This document shows, in pieces, positions 10,217 through 18,692 of a stretch of 51,076 nt of DNA. Origin of the DNA: Bin80 sp965207565 (GTDB lineage Bacteria > Bacteroidota > Rhodothermia > Rhodothermales > Bin80). Position numbers and translations under genes: made by a program. The notes beneath the pieces were generated by a model. It did no database searches and was not told the origin of the DNA. It saw nothing but the letters and a program-made list of their open reading frames with translations. The stretch spans positions 1 to 51,076 of the forward strand of contig CBDBMQ010000014.1 of assembly GCA_965207565.1 (NCBI GenBank), in the 5' to 3' direction. Position 1 is the first letter of the stretch, and each line of letters begins with the position of its first letter.

Positions 10217-11311
10217 TCAGAAAGTTATTAGATCTCGCTCAATATGGGACAACCGTTCACAGGCAGACGAGCCAATCACCACCGTATCCTCAATTCGAAT
10301 CCCAAATTTATCCGGTAAATAAACCCCTGGTTCAATTGTAACCGTATGCCCCTTGAGTAAGGTAGCCGATGAATTCTCCGAAATACGGGGCCATTCATGA
10401 ACTTCTAAACCAATGCCATGCCCAGTACCGTGGCTGAAAAATTCCTCCAATCCATTTGAAGCTAGTGTGGATCTGGCTGCTTGATCAATCTCCGAAGTTT
10501 TAATGCCAGCATGAGTCACTTGTATGGCCTGATCCTGCGCTTCCTGGACCGCTTTGTAGACAGTCCTGAACTCCCCTTCTGGTGCCCCACAATACAATGT
10601 CCGTGTCATGTCTGAAGCATATCCGTTAAATATGCATCCAAAATCTAATAGTACCGGTTCACCTATACGTAATTTCTGGTTACCCGGACGGGCATGTGGG
10701 AGTGAGCTATTTGCACCAAAGGCAACAATGGTTTCGAAAGCCATTCCAGAGGCGCCACGAATCCTGTGATGATAATCAATCATTGCTGCCAATTCATTTT
10801 CACGAACCCCCGGCGTAATCGACTCACAAACTTCCTTGAATACAGAATCAGAGATCAACTGTGCCTGCCGCATCCTTGCGATGGCATCCTCTGACTTCAC
10901 CGCGACATGGCGGTTGAGTAAATTCTTCCTGGGAAGCAGCGATATTCCAGACAATGAAGTTTCCCAATGAGTAAGTTCTGCAAGTGTCATATACTCCGGC
11001 TGGATAAGCAATCGGTCTCCCGCGTCCACCAAGCCCTCATTTTTTGCATGATTAACCAGATCATGTGACCCAATATGGGTTTGTGCTCGCTGTACTTCCA
11101 AGGTTACCTGGGTCTCATACCGGCGGTCCGTGAGCAAATGTGAATTGTCTTTTCTCACAAGAAGAAATCCATTTGATCCGGTAAATCCACACGCCCATCG
11201 AATATGTGGCAAATGGGTGACGAGCAGCCCGGTTGCATCTTCAGAGGTCAGAGTTTCTTGAACCCAACTATCTTGAATTCCAGATTCGGGTTTGGAGTTA
11301 TGCACGATCAA
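10217..11311 (-). CDS. Xaa-Pro aminopeptidase / M24 metallopeptidase
   Basis: The 364 residues hold an N-terminal creatinase-like domain (about 1-140, with CGFTGSNGFLLV) and a pita-bread M24 catalytic domain. The five metal ligands are D223 (LLDFGC), D234 (SDMTRT), H298 (GTGHGIG), E327 (TIEPGVYL) and E341 (RIEDTVV); H206 in LPHARP is the usual active-site histidine. It removes N-terminal residues before proline from peptides, in the cytosol. The ORF opens with TTG at 11311, or GTG at 11305, overlapping the end of the SRAP gene; no in-frame ATG is better placed. The overlap indicates translational coupling. Confidence 0.9.
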   Translation of the reverse strand: MIVHNSKPESGIQDSWVQETLTSEDATGLLVTHLPHIRWACGFTGSNGFLLVRKDNSHLLTDRRYETQVTLEVQRAQTHIGSHDLVNHAKNEGLVDAGDRLLIQPEYMTLAELTHWETSLSGISLLPRKNLLNRHVAVKSEDAIARMRQAQLISDSVFKEVCESITPGVRENELAAMIDYHHRIRGASGMAFETIVAFGANSSLPHARPGNQKLRIGEPVLLDFGCIFNGYASDMTRTLYCGAPEGEFRTVYKAVQEAQDQAIQVTHAGIKTSEIDQAARSTLASNGLEEFFSHGTGHGIGLEVHEWPRISENSSATLLKGHTVTIEPGVYLPDKFGIRIEDTVVIGSSACERLSHIERDLITF

Positions 11312-11935
11312 TTGGTTTTAAACAGATAGGATGATTCAACGCTGTATTGCCAATTTCTCTCGTGACTGGATAGACTTCTAAGTCCAAAAAGTTCTCCTGT
11401 CCGATTATTTCATAGGCTGTATTGGATTGATTGAGATAGGCATCCATCATGTCAGGGTTCACGACTACCGGCATACGATCATGGATGACTGAGATATCCC
11501 TCTGCGCGGAGCGTGTTAGGATCACACATTCATTTTCGGTATAGAGCCCTGCGAGTAGGAGTGGAAAACCATTTTTGCTTCGAATACAGTAGGGTTGTTT
11601 ACCACTGGAGACGGCTCGCCATTCATAGTACGCTGTAACCGGAATCACGCTGCGCCGCGTTCTGAAGGCATTCCTGAACATCGGTTTTTTTTTACGGTTT
11701 CTGCACGTGCATTAATGACGGGACGCTTCATTTTCGCCCAGGCCGGCAGCATCCCCCATCTGAAGGTAATCCATGCTTTGTCTTTATGCTCATTGAGTTG
11801 CAAAGCGTAAATCCTGCTGCCGGGTGCAATATTATAAGAAGGCTTGGCCCAGACAATAGATTCGACTCCTTGTCGAATTTCCAAAAACTCGCCAACTCTT
11901 TCTGGGTCGAACGATTGCACTATACGTCCACACAT
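11298..11935 (-). pseudogene. SRAP/HMCES-family peptidase (SOS response-associated, YedK-like), frameshift in an A9 run
   Basis: SRAP proteins crosslink to abasic sites in single-stranded DNA through Cys2. The N-terminus starts at ATG 11935 as MCGRIV, so Cys2 is present, followed by YNIAPGS, 'FRWGMLPAWAK' and NARAETV. The second part has 'VIPVTAYYEW' (catalytic Glu) and VIHDRMPVVV (catalytic His). The join falls in a run of nine A (minus strand; nine T at 11685-11693). Ten A would give ETVKKKPMFRNAF with normal family spacing, so one A is missing. Polymerase slippage on this run could restore some full-length protein. The gene starts the minus-strand cluster that runs down to the RsbW-like gene. 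Confidence 0.8.
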
Positions 11936-11996
11936 CGCACACTAAATGGCATCCCCCAAGAATTGTAGTCGCCAGAAATCAGATATTCTATCCTAT

Positions 11997-14900
11997 TCAT
12001 TCAGTTGTCCGGAAAACATTCAGTTGATCATTATTACTGACTACTATGATACGATGATCAATTTTGATGATCCGGCGTGTGTTTCCACGTATCCAGAAAT
12101 TCCCAGTGCCAACATCTGTAAAGCCTAATTCCCCATCCCCCGCCAACATAAGCCCTCGCCCACTATTCATGCGACCTTCCTCTGCTCGATTTGAATAGTC
12201 ATTACCTACAAGGAAGATGTCAAGATTCCCGTCATCATTGAAGTCAAAAGCAAGTGCATCTCTGACGGGTGAAAACTGTGCGGACAGGGGGAGAGGTTGA
12301 GGGTCGAAGCTCCCTTCGTCCGTGAACTCAAAGATTACCGAAGAACTATTTTCGGCTTTCAGCAGGGTGGTGGGAGGAGCATATCCTGCCATTATTTCAT
12401 CTGTTGTTGCAGCAGCATAATCTGAGTATCTCGGGAATCTTATTTGAATATCTGGTAATTGAGCCACAATCTGATCTCGTGACGCAACGGGTACATTAAA
12501 TCCTTTCACATGGCTGCTGTATACAATATCCCAAGTCCCGGAGTTGTCAAGATCTCCCGCGTAAAGTGTCGCCGGGTATTGGGGAGAGACTTGAATTTGT
12601 GTATTCAGGCCTCTATTTCCGGCGATAAGATCCACGTCACCATCCATGTCCAAATCGGCAGGGATCACTTGATTCCAAAACCCATTGGATCCCGTCAATC
12701 CCAGTCTACTACTACAATCCTCCAGAATACCGGAATCGCTGATACAATAAGCTCGAATTGGTGTCCAATGACCTGCAATCAGGAGTTCCATTTTATCATC
12801 ACCGTATACATCTGCCCAAACTGACGTAGTGACCATGCCAGGATACTGTAAATCTGGTGCCCAGCTTGCTGTCCGATCCCGAAAACCATCCGGCGTATTC
12901 TCTAAAAGATAGCTGCGAGGTGACTTTCCAAATTGATCGGGAAGATAAAGCCCTCCAACGAATAGGTCGGTATCACCATCTGAATCAATATCATAGGGAG
13001 CAATATTACTGGTGACGGTTTGCATTGGAGGCAACAAATTCGGGGCATGCACTAAGCCACCAAAGCCTGTGTTGATATAGAGACGGTCCTGCCAGTAACC
13101 AGGTGTAGGGCCTGCCCCACTTGCTACATACAGATCCAGCAGCCCATCTCCTGAAAGATCCATCAGGATCGCGTCAACATCTTCGTACTCTGCATGCTGC
13201 TCGAATACGGGAAGTCTTATCTCTGTGTAGGTGCGATCAAGTTGTTGAAGAAACAGGGTTGCTGCCTGCCCTCTCCCACCACCTATGAAAATATCAATGA
13301 GACGGTCACCGTTAATGTCCCCACTTGCGATGGCGGGTCCTTCCTGGGCCAGATCACGAGGCAAAAGTGGTTGTTGGCCCCAGTCCGAATAGTCATCTTC
13401 TCTATGCTGATAGTTGAGACCTGAGGATAAATCAACTGTGACAAACTCTTTCCCGGGAAGAGACTCGGTGACGCTGTCCTGATATGCTTCACTGTATTTC
13501 ACCTGAATGGCCTGTCGGGTAGCAATCTTCTCCAGCCGCTGAAATCGGCCATCAGGCCAGTAAATCTCCACATTAACTTCGTCCCATTCTCCCGTTCCAA
13601 AAAACAGGGCGGGCTCAAGAGATGAGAGGTAACCGCGGACAAAAAAAGCTTCTTGCATGATAGATTGCCCCTCACCATAAAGCAGGACTTTTGCTCCGAT
13701 ACCGTGCTCGTTTCCCGGTGGCCCCTCCAGAGTGATTCGGAGCGCTCCCCCCCTGCCCTGCTCTTCTGCCTCATTCCGGTAGAGAAGTACTTCCTGGTTG
13801 AGGTTGCTAATGACAACATCCAAGTCAAGATCACCATCTAGATCCGCCAAGGTCATTCCATTCGAATGGGTTGGGAGCTCAAAGCCCCAATCGGTCGTCA
13901 CATCCTGAAACTGGATTCCATCTTCCCCTCGAAATACATAATTGGGGACACGCGTCGTAGGCATCTGCTCCACCATTTCCAACCCAGACACCACCTCTCC
14001 TCGCATCTGGGCCTGTCTGGACGCGTTCGGTAATGTGGTGGAGAGAAAATCTAAATCCGTATAATCACGCAAGTAGCCGTTCGTCACGATCAAATCTTTG
14101 AGGAGATCCCGATCCAGGTCGGCAAAAAGCGGTGCCCAACTCCAGTCCGTATTGGAAACTCCTGCCAGTTGCCCAATTTCAATGTAATCGGGGCCACGTC
14201 GCAAGTGCAGCATATTCCGCATATACTGCTCATGGAAGCCATCTATCCGCAGTTGGGTATAGAATTTATAATCCTCTGGCCCCTTGAGTACTTTCTGGCG
14301 GTAATTATCTTCGGCAAGCATATCCAGCGTGAAGATATCCGGTTGTAAATCATTATTGATGTCCGCGATATCCGCTCCCATAGACGCATAAGAGGTATGT
14401 GTCAGGTATGACTGAATGGATTCAGAAAATGTACCATCCTGTTGATTGATATAGAGGTAATCGTCTTCGATGTAGTCATTGGATATATAGAGATCTGGCC
14501 ATAAATCCCCATTTATATCACTCACAACTACGCTCAAGCCATAGCTCAATGGGTTGCCGATAATTCCTGCCTCCTCACTTACGTCAATGAATTTCCCGGC
14601 ATCGTTTCGAAAGAGTTTGTCTCCCGCCAGTGAGTCACGCTGTGCACGCATATAGTCTACGACGAAGTGAGCGTAGCGCCGTATGGAGTGATTCAGCAAA
14701 TACATATCCAGATCGCCATCATTGTCATAGTCAAAGAATGTGGCATGGTTGGAGTAAGAGGGATCATCCAGGCCGTAGGTAGCTGCTTCATCCTTGAAGG
14801 TAAGATTACCCTGGTTGATGTAGAGTGAGTTCCGTCTGCGATCTGTTGTTACATTTCCGCTGCGGCAAACATAGATATCCAGGAGCCCGTCCCCGTTTAC

Positions 14901-15254
14901 ATCCGCCATAGTTACTCCCGTGGTCCAAGTGGGCTCGTGGGTAATCCCAGCCTGCTCGGTAATTTCTTCGAATGACCAATCTCCGCGATTCAGATAGAGA
15001 CGGTCAGCAGTCATGTTGGCCGTGAAATAAAGATCGACCAGCCCATCATGATTTAGATCTCCTGCTGCAACCCCGGCTCCATTATAAAAGTATTCGTACT
15101 CTAGGACATTAAATGCATCCTGTTCAATAATTCTATTTTCAAAGGATATACCGGTTTGTTCCATCCGCGTGAATAGCGGACGCTCCCGCGTACAACCCGC
15201 GAGGAGGATCAAACTCGAAACAGTTCCGACGTAGAGTAGGCGACCTATCGGCAT
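11997..15254 (-). CDS. Large FG-GAP/VCBS-repeat lipoprotein with ASPIC/UnbV domain (CRTAC1-like)
   Basis: This 1085-residue protein starts at ATG 15254 with a lipoprotein signal ending LILLAGC (Cys21). It then carries many calcium-binding FG-GAP/VCBS repeats, for example 'GDLNHDGLVDLYF', 'ADVNGDGLLDIYV' and 'YDIDSDGDTDLFVGG', which build seven-bladed integrin-alpha-like propellers. An ASPIC/UnbV-type segment ('GNEHGIGAKVLLYGEG', 'VEIYWPDGRFQ') sits mid-protein, followed by a second propeller. Proteins of this type are abundant at the surface of Bacteroidota, and their ligands are mostly unknown. It is transcribed away from the GWxTD gene; only 42 bp separate the two starts, so both promoters must lie in that space. 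Confidence 0.88.
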   Translation of the reverse strand: MPIGRLLYVGTVSSLILLAGCTRERPLFTRMEQTGISFENRIIEQDAFNVLEYEYFYNGAGVAAGDLNHDGLVDLYFTANMTADRLYLNRGDWSFEEITEQAGITHEPTWTTGVTMADVNGDGLLDIYVCRSGNVTTDRRRNSLYINQGNLTFKDEAATYGLDDPSYSNHATFFDYDNDGDLDMYLLNHSIRRYAHFVVDYMRAQRDSLAGDKLFRNDAGKFIDVSEEAGIIGNPLSYGLSVVVSDINGDLWPDLYISNDYIEDDYLYINQQDGTFSESIQSYLTHTSYASMGADIADINNDLQPDIFTLDMLAEDNYRQKVLKGPEDYKFYTQLRIDGFHEQYMRNMLHLRRGPDYIEIGQLAGVSNTDWSWAPLFADLDRDLLKDLIVTNGYLRDYTDLDFLSTTLPNASRQAQMRGEVVSGLEMVEQMPTTRVPNYVFRGEDGIQFQDVTTDWGFELPTHSNGMTLADLDGDLDLDVVISNLNQEVLLYRNEAEEQGRGGALRITLEGPPGNEHGIGAKVLLYGEGQSIMQEAFFVRGYLSSLEPALFFGTGEWDEVNVEIYWPDGRFQRLEKIATRQAIQVKYSEAYQDSVTESLPGKEFVTVDLSSGLNYQHREDDYSDWGQQPLLPRDLAQEGPAIASGDINGDRLIDIFIGGGRGQAATLFLQQLDRTYTEIRLPVFEQHAEYEDVDAILMDLSGDGLLDLYVASGAGPTPGYWQDRLYINTGFGGLVHAPNLLPPMQTVTSNIAPYDIDSDGDTDLFVGGLYLPDQFGKSPRSYLLENTPDGFRDRTASWAPDLQYPGMVTTSVWADVYGDDKMELLIAGHWTPIRAYCISDSGILEDCSSRLGLTGSNGFWNQVIPADLDMDGDVDLIAGNRGLNTQIQVSPQYPATLYAGDLDNSGTWDIVYSSHVKGFNVPVASRDQIVAQLPDIQIRFPRYSDYAAATTDEIMAGYAPPTTLLKAENSSSVIFEFTDEGSFDPQPLPLSAQFSPVRDALAFDFNDDGNLDIFLVGNDYSNRAEEGRMNSGRGLMLAGDGELGFTDVGTGNFWIRGNTRRIIKIDHRIIVVSNNDQLNVFRTTE

Positions 15255-15296
15255 ACACTTATCTTATTCTAAGATTTCCAACAGTATCCAACGATA

Positions 15297-16997
15297 ATGA
15301 GGTGGGTTTTTTCCATTTTCTGGATTCAATACTTAGTCGTATCCTCTGTTTTGGCTCAGGAAGCAGAAATTGCACGGGTTTTTACGGAAGAAGAGTTTTC
15401 CTCCTATTCAGAAGCTTCTACCTCTTATCTCGAATGGCTTAAGCAGGCGGCAGATCCAAACGTGGGCGATCCAGAAGAACTTGCATGGCATCTGCGCTGG
15501 ATCACAATGATTACACCACAAGAATCAGCTGTCCACAAATCTGCTCACTCGCTCATCACTGGAAAAGGAACACATGAAGATACGGAAGCAATTATCACCT
15601 GGTGGCATCGCCAAGACCCGTTACCCGCTACGTATCAAAATGAACGGATAGAAGAGCATCTGTATCGAGTTTACTACGCAAAGCAGCACTATGCTTCCCG
15701 CAGAGACTCGCTGGGGGTGGATGACCGAGGGCAAATTTTTGTGCGGTTCGGTCGGCCTTGGCGCCAGGCAGTGATCAAGCTTAAAGATCCAAAGCTTCAA
15801 GTTTTACCACTTGAATATCGCCTTCCCCGGAATGAGATATGGGTGTACCGTGGCATTCACGATGATGCGCATTACCTTTTTGTGCAGCTGTCTCGTCGCA
15901 GACCGTACCGGATTGATGCGCCTGAAGCTCTAATTCCCCCCAACCTCCGGGGAACCCGGAGAAGAGTTGAGCTTCTCCTTGTCTGGATGGAAGATATATT
16001 CGGACAATTAGCCATGGAGCATGACCACTATGGAGCGATCTATGACGCAGTCGTAAACTATACAACACTACCCACTTCCGCCCCCCTTAGGCCCTACGAA
16101 TTTTCTCAGAAGGCGATCCAGGATACTCGAACCAGAGATGATCAACATCAGCTGCGTCGCGCAAAAACTGTTCCCCTCAGTGCGACCAAAGTATACGGAA
16201 ATGCCGTAGATCTGCCCCCTCAAGTAAGGTTCAGTCGATTTTTGGAGCGAGACGGCTCAACTCGGCTGGAGGCATATTGGGGTATTGAAGTGAGCGAACT
16301 CCGCCCCAGTCGTCGTATGATTCGCCGTTTACAGCAGCTACAGCAGAGGGTATCGTCTGATTTTATATTGAGCGTCGGCTTAACAAAGCGTGGACCTGAA
16401 TTCGAGCCTCGGAACATTCAGCTCCGGCGATACCATCTGCCGAAGGGTGCAGACTCAGAACAACAAATTTACTCCTGGATTACCCGTGATTTCACATCTC
16501 CCATCACGATGCAGTGGTCTCTGCATTGGACGGTTCCTGATTCGGTACCACCGCAACCTGCCGCTGCCTGGGCAATCGGGGTTGCTGATGTGGATACACT
16601 GGAAACACTAAAAGGAGACGGTGCCTCACTGGAGCTCAGCGACCTGAAGCCGCTCCGATTGGAATCTGCAGATACGTTTGATGGTGCAGTTCCCTATGTC
16701 GGTCGTGAGATCCGACCAGATACACCCTTTGCTGTGTACTTTGAGACGTATTTCCTGCGTTTCAACGAGGAAGATCGGACCCACTATACGGTTGCGTATT
16801 CATTGAGCAGCGAGGGCATAGATCCGATTACAACCTCCTTTGACTATGAGGGAAATGCAGCGACCGTTCGCGAATTTATGGTGATTGATATCGGAGAGTG
16901 GGAAATGCCAGGGCCGCTGACTCTCATGCTAACCGTTACGGATCAGGTTGCGGACACGACAAAGTCCAGATCAATTGACTTCGACTATGTGGAATAG
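15297..16997 (+). CDS. GWxTD-domain protein, exported
   Basis: The 566-residue chain begins with a signal peptide (MRWVFSIFWIQYLVVSSVLAQ). Its central region has the GWxTD-family signature: 'DSLGVDDRGQIFVRFGRPW' followed by NEIWVYRG. The N-terminal part is helical and repeat-like ('EELAWHLRWITMITP') and the C-terminal third looks like beta-sandwich. GWxTD domains occur in exported proteins of Bacteroidota and related phyla and have no settled function. The start ATG 15297 is the first in frame. A strong bidirectional terminator lies downstream. Confidence 0.82.
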   Translation: MRWVFSIFWIQYLVVSSVLAQEAEIARVFTEEEFSSYSEASTSYLEWLKQAADPNVGDPEELAWHLRWITMITPQESAVHKSAHSLITGKGTHEDTEAIITWWHRQDPLPATYQNERIEEHLYRVYYAKQHYASRRDSLGVDDRGQIFVRFGRPWRQAVIKLKDPKLQVLPLEYRLPRNEIWVYRGIHDDAHYLFVQLSRRRPYRIDAPEALIPPNLRGTRRRVELLLVWMEDIFGQLAMEHDHYGAIYDAVVNYTTLPTSAPLRPYEFSQKAIQDTRTRDDQHQLRRAKTVPLSATKVYGNAVDLPPQVRFSRFLERDGSTRLEAYWGIEVSELRPSRRMIRRLQQLQQRVSSDFILSVGLTKRGPEFEPRNIQLRRYHLPKGADSEQQIYSWITRDFTSPITMQWSLHWTVPDSVPPQPAAAWAIGVADVDTLETLKGDGASLELSDLKPLRLESADTFDGAVPYVGREIRPDTPFAVYFETYFLRFNEEDRTHYTVAYSLSSEGIDPITTSFDYEGNAATVREFMVIDIGEWEMPGPLTLMLTVTDQVADTTKSRSIDFDYVE

Positions 16998-17081
16998 CCT
17001 CAGAATTGTTGGGCTCCTGCCTGATATTCGCGATTGAGTTCGATCCTGCCAGATTACAGTGCACTGGCTGCGGGGTAAAAT

Positions 17082-17119
17082 AAAACAGGGGCATCCGCAA
17101 ATGCAGATGCCCCTGTTTT
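17082..17119. terminator. Bidirectional intrinsic terminator
   Basis: AAAACAGGGGCATC (17082-17095) pairs perfectly with GATGCCCCTGTTTT (17106-17119), a 14-bp stem with a 10-nt loop. On the minus strand the stem is followed by a T-rich TTTTATTTTA tract, and on the plus strand by TTTT. It serves the convergent GWxTD (plus) and susD-like (minus) genes. Confidence 0.9.
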
Positions 17120-17136
17120 GAGTGGTCAGCGCTCAG

Positions 17137-18663
17137 TTACTTGTCCCACCAGACGCGTGTGGTTAACTCATCTGGTCCCTGGGCAGCAACTGCTGCAGAA
17201 TAGTTCTCTGGATTGGCTACCGCCTCATTCTCCCTGTAGCGTAAACGGCGAGGGATGGTGCCGCCAGTTACATTGCCAGGATAATCAACAGGAGTGAGTT
17301 CGGGATAACCGGTTCGTCTCCAGTTTGCATAAGCTTCGTACTCGTTGAGTAATACAGCAGCCCAAAGCTGTTCGTTAATCATCTTCATGCCATTTGCAGC
17401 ATCGTAGGGATTCGTAGCCAGATAAGCGTCAATATCTTCGCTCGCAATCGCCCCAGCCGCACCGTACATCGCAAGATATTCCATCGCGGCACGAACACCA
17501 TTTGCATAATGAGTCGCAGCGTCTCCACTGTGCCAGCCACGCACTGCAGCTTCGGCCTTGAGAAGCTCAACTTCGGCGTAGGTCATGAAAAACATTGGAT
17601 CATCCTGTCCCTTGATCACATCATTGGGGACCATGTATACATCCATCCCACACGGTTCAGCGCCGGAATCACAACTTACCCAACTGGAGTGGTTTTCAAT
17701 TCCATGGTCGGCGTCTGATCCACCGGTAATCCGGCCATTCGGCATCCCAATTGGCGGGGAGCCAGCCACCGGGCTTTGTCCATAGACATACAAGCGTGGG
17801 TCATTATGATCTACCATCCAGTTAGCGAAGAATTCACTGATCCGCGGACTCCCATCTACGAGGAATACCGAGCCGTTTCCATTTCTCCAGCCAGAAGGGT
17901 CATTATGGGGAACATAGGCAATGTCATCATTGCTTTCCATGGTTCCACCAGCAATGGCTTTCTGGACCCAACTCTGAGCTGCACCGGGATCAACTTTAAC
18001 CAGACGCATGCCCAAGCGCAGCATTAAGGAATTGGCCAACTTCCTCCATTTCTCCACATCTCCCTGATACATCAGATCGCCGCCACCAAAAGAAGGGCTG
18101 CCTGAGTTTAATCCCGAAGCCGCAGCCTCAAGTTTTGCCAGCATATCCGGATAAATCGTTGACTGCGCATCATACTTCGGCTGGGTAATCCCCTCAATGA
18201 ACCCCTTACCTGCTTCAGAATATGGAATGTCTCCATGGAGATCGGTCAGTCGATGGTACATAATCACACGTACGACTTGCGTGATATGATGCAGATTTAC
18301 CATCTCTGGATCTTCCGCAGTCTGCAGAAGGAGATCTTCAATATTCTTGGCGATATTGGGATAATACCGATCCCACATTGCAGCAGAATAAGATGCAATA
18401 TATCCATACTTGTCACCTGCCCAATAGCCAGGCAAGGTGGCAAAATGCTGAATCATCACAGAGCTGTAAATCAGATTGGTTCGCCAATTCTCGTAGCGCT
18501 CACCACTTATCCGTAGTTGGATATTGGTTAGCTTGAAGTTCGGGTCAACCTGAGAAGCTTGCGTCGGATTTACGTTTATCTCTTCAAAACCTGAGTCACA
18601 GGAGGCAATCAGGAGAGACAAACACAAAGCAGCCGCTATCGAAAGTCTATTCAATTTGGTCAT
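17137..18663 (-). CDS. SusD/RagB-family outer-membrane lipoprotein
   Basis: The 508-residue protein starts at ATG 18663 (MTKLNRLSIAAALCLSLLIA, then Ser-Cys). The lipoprotein cysteine is residue 22 and is followed by acidic DSGFEE, as in surface-exposed lipoproteins. The body has the SusD-like helical/TPR pattern, with 'YRLTDLHGDIPYSEA', 'WRKLANSLMLRLGMRL', 'MTYAEVELLKAEAA' and 'NEQLWAAVLLNEYEAYANWRRTGYP' in parts, matching the SusD-like_2 group. It should cap the SusC-like porin and capture the substrate, which may be a glycan or peptide. It follows susC by 29 nt and ends just before a strong terminator. Confidence 0.92.
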   Translation of the reverse strand: MTKLNRLSIAAALCLSLLIASCDSGFEEINVNPTQASQVDPNFKLTNIQLRISGERYENWRTNLIYSSVMIQHFATLPGYWAGDKYGYIASYSAAMWDRYYPNIAKNIEDLLLQTAEDPEMVNLHHITQVVRVIMYHRLTDLHGDIPYSEAGKGFIEGITQPKYDAQSTIYPDMLAKLEAAASGLNSGSPSFGGGDLMYQGDVEKWRKLANSLMLRLGMRLVKVDPGAAQSWVQKAIAGGTMESNDDIAYVPHNDPSGWRNGNGSVFLVDGSPRISEFFANWMVDHNDPRLYVYGQSPVAGSPPIGMPNGRITGGSDADHGIENHSSWVSCDSGAEPCGMDVYMVPNDVIKGQDDPMFFMTYAEVELLKAEAAVRGWHSGDAATHYANGVRAAMEYLAMYGAAGAIASEDIDAYLATNPYDAANGMKMINEQLWAAVLLNEYEAYANWRRTGYPELTPVDYPGNVTGGTIPRRLRYRENEAVANPENYSAAVAAQGPDELTTRVWWDK

Positions 18664-18692
18664 AGTATTTGAGTTTTTCAAGTGATTAGAGG

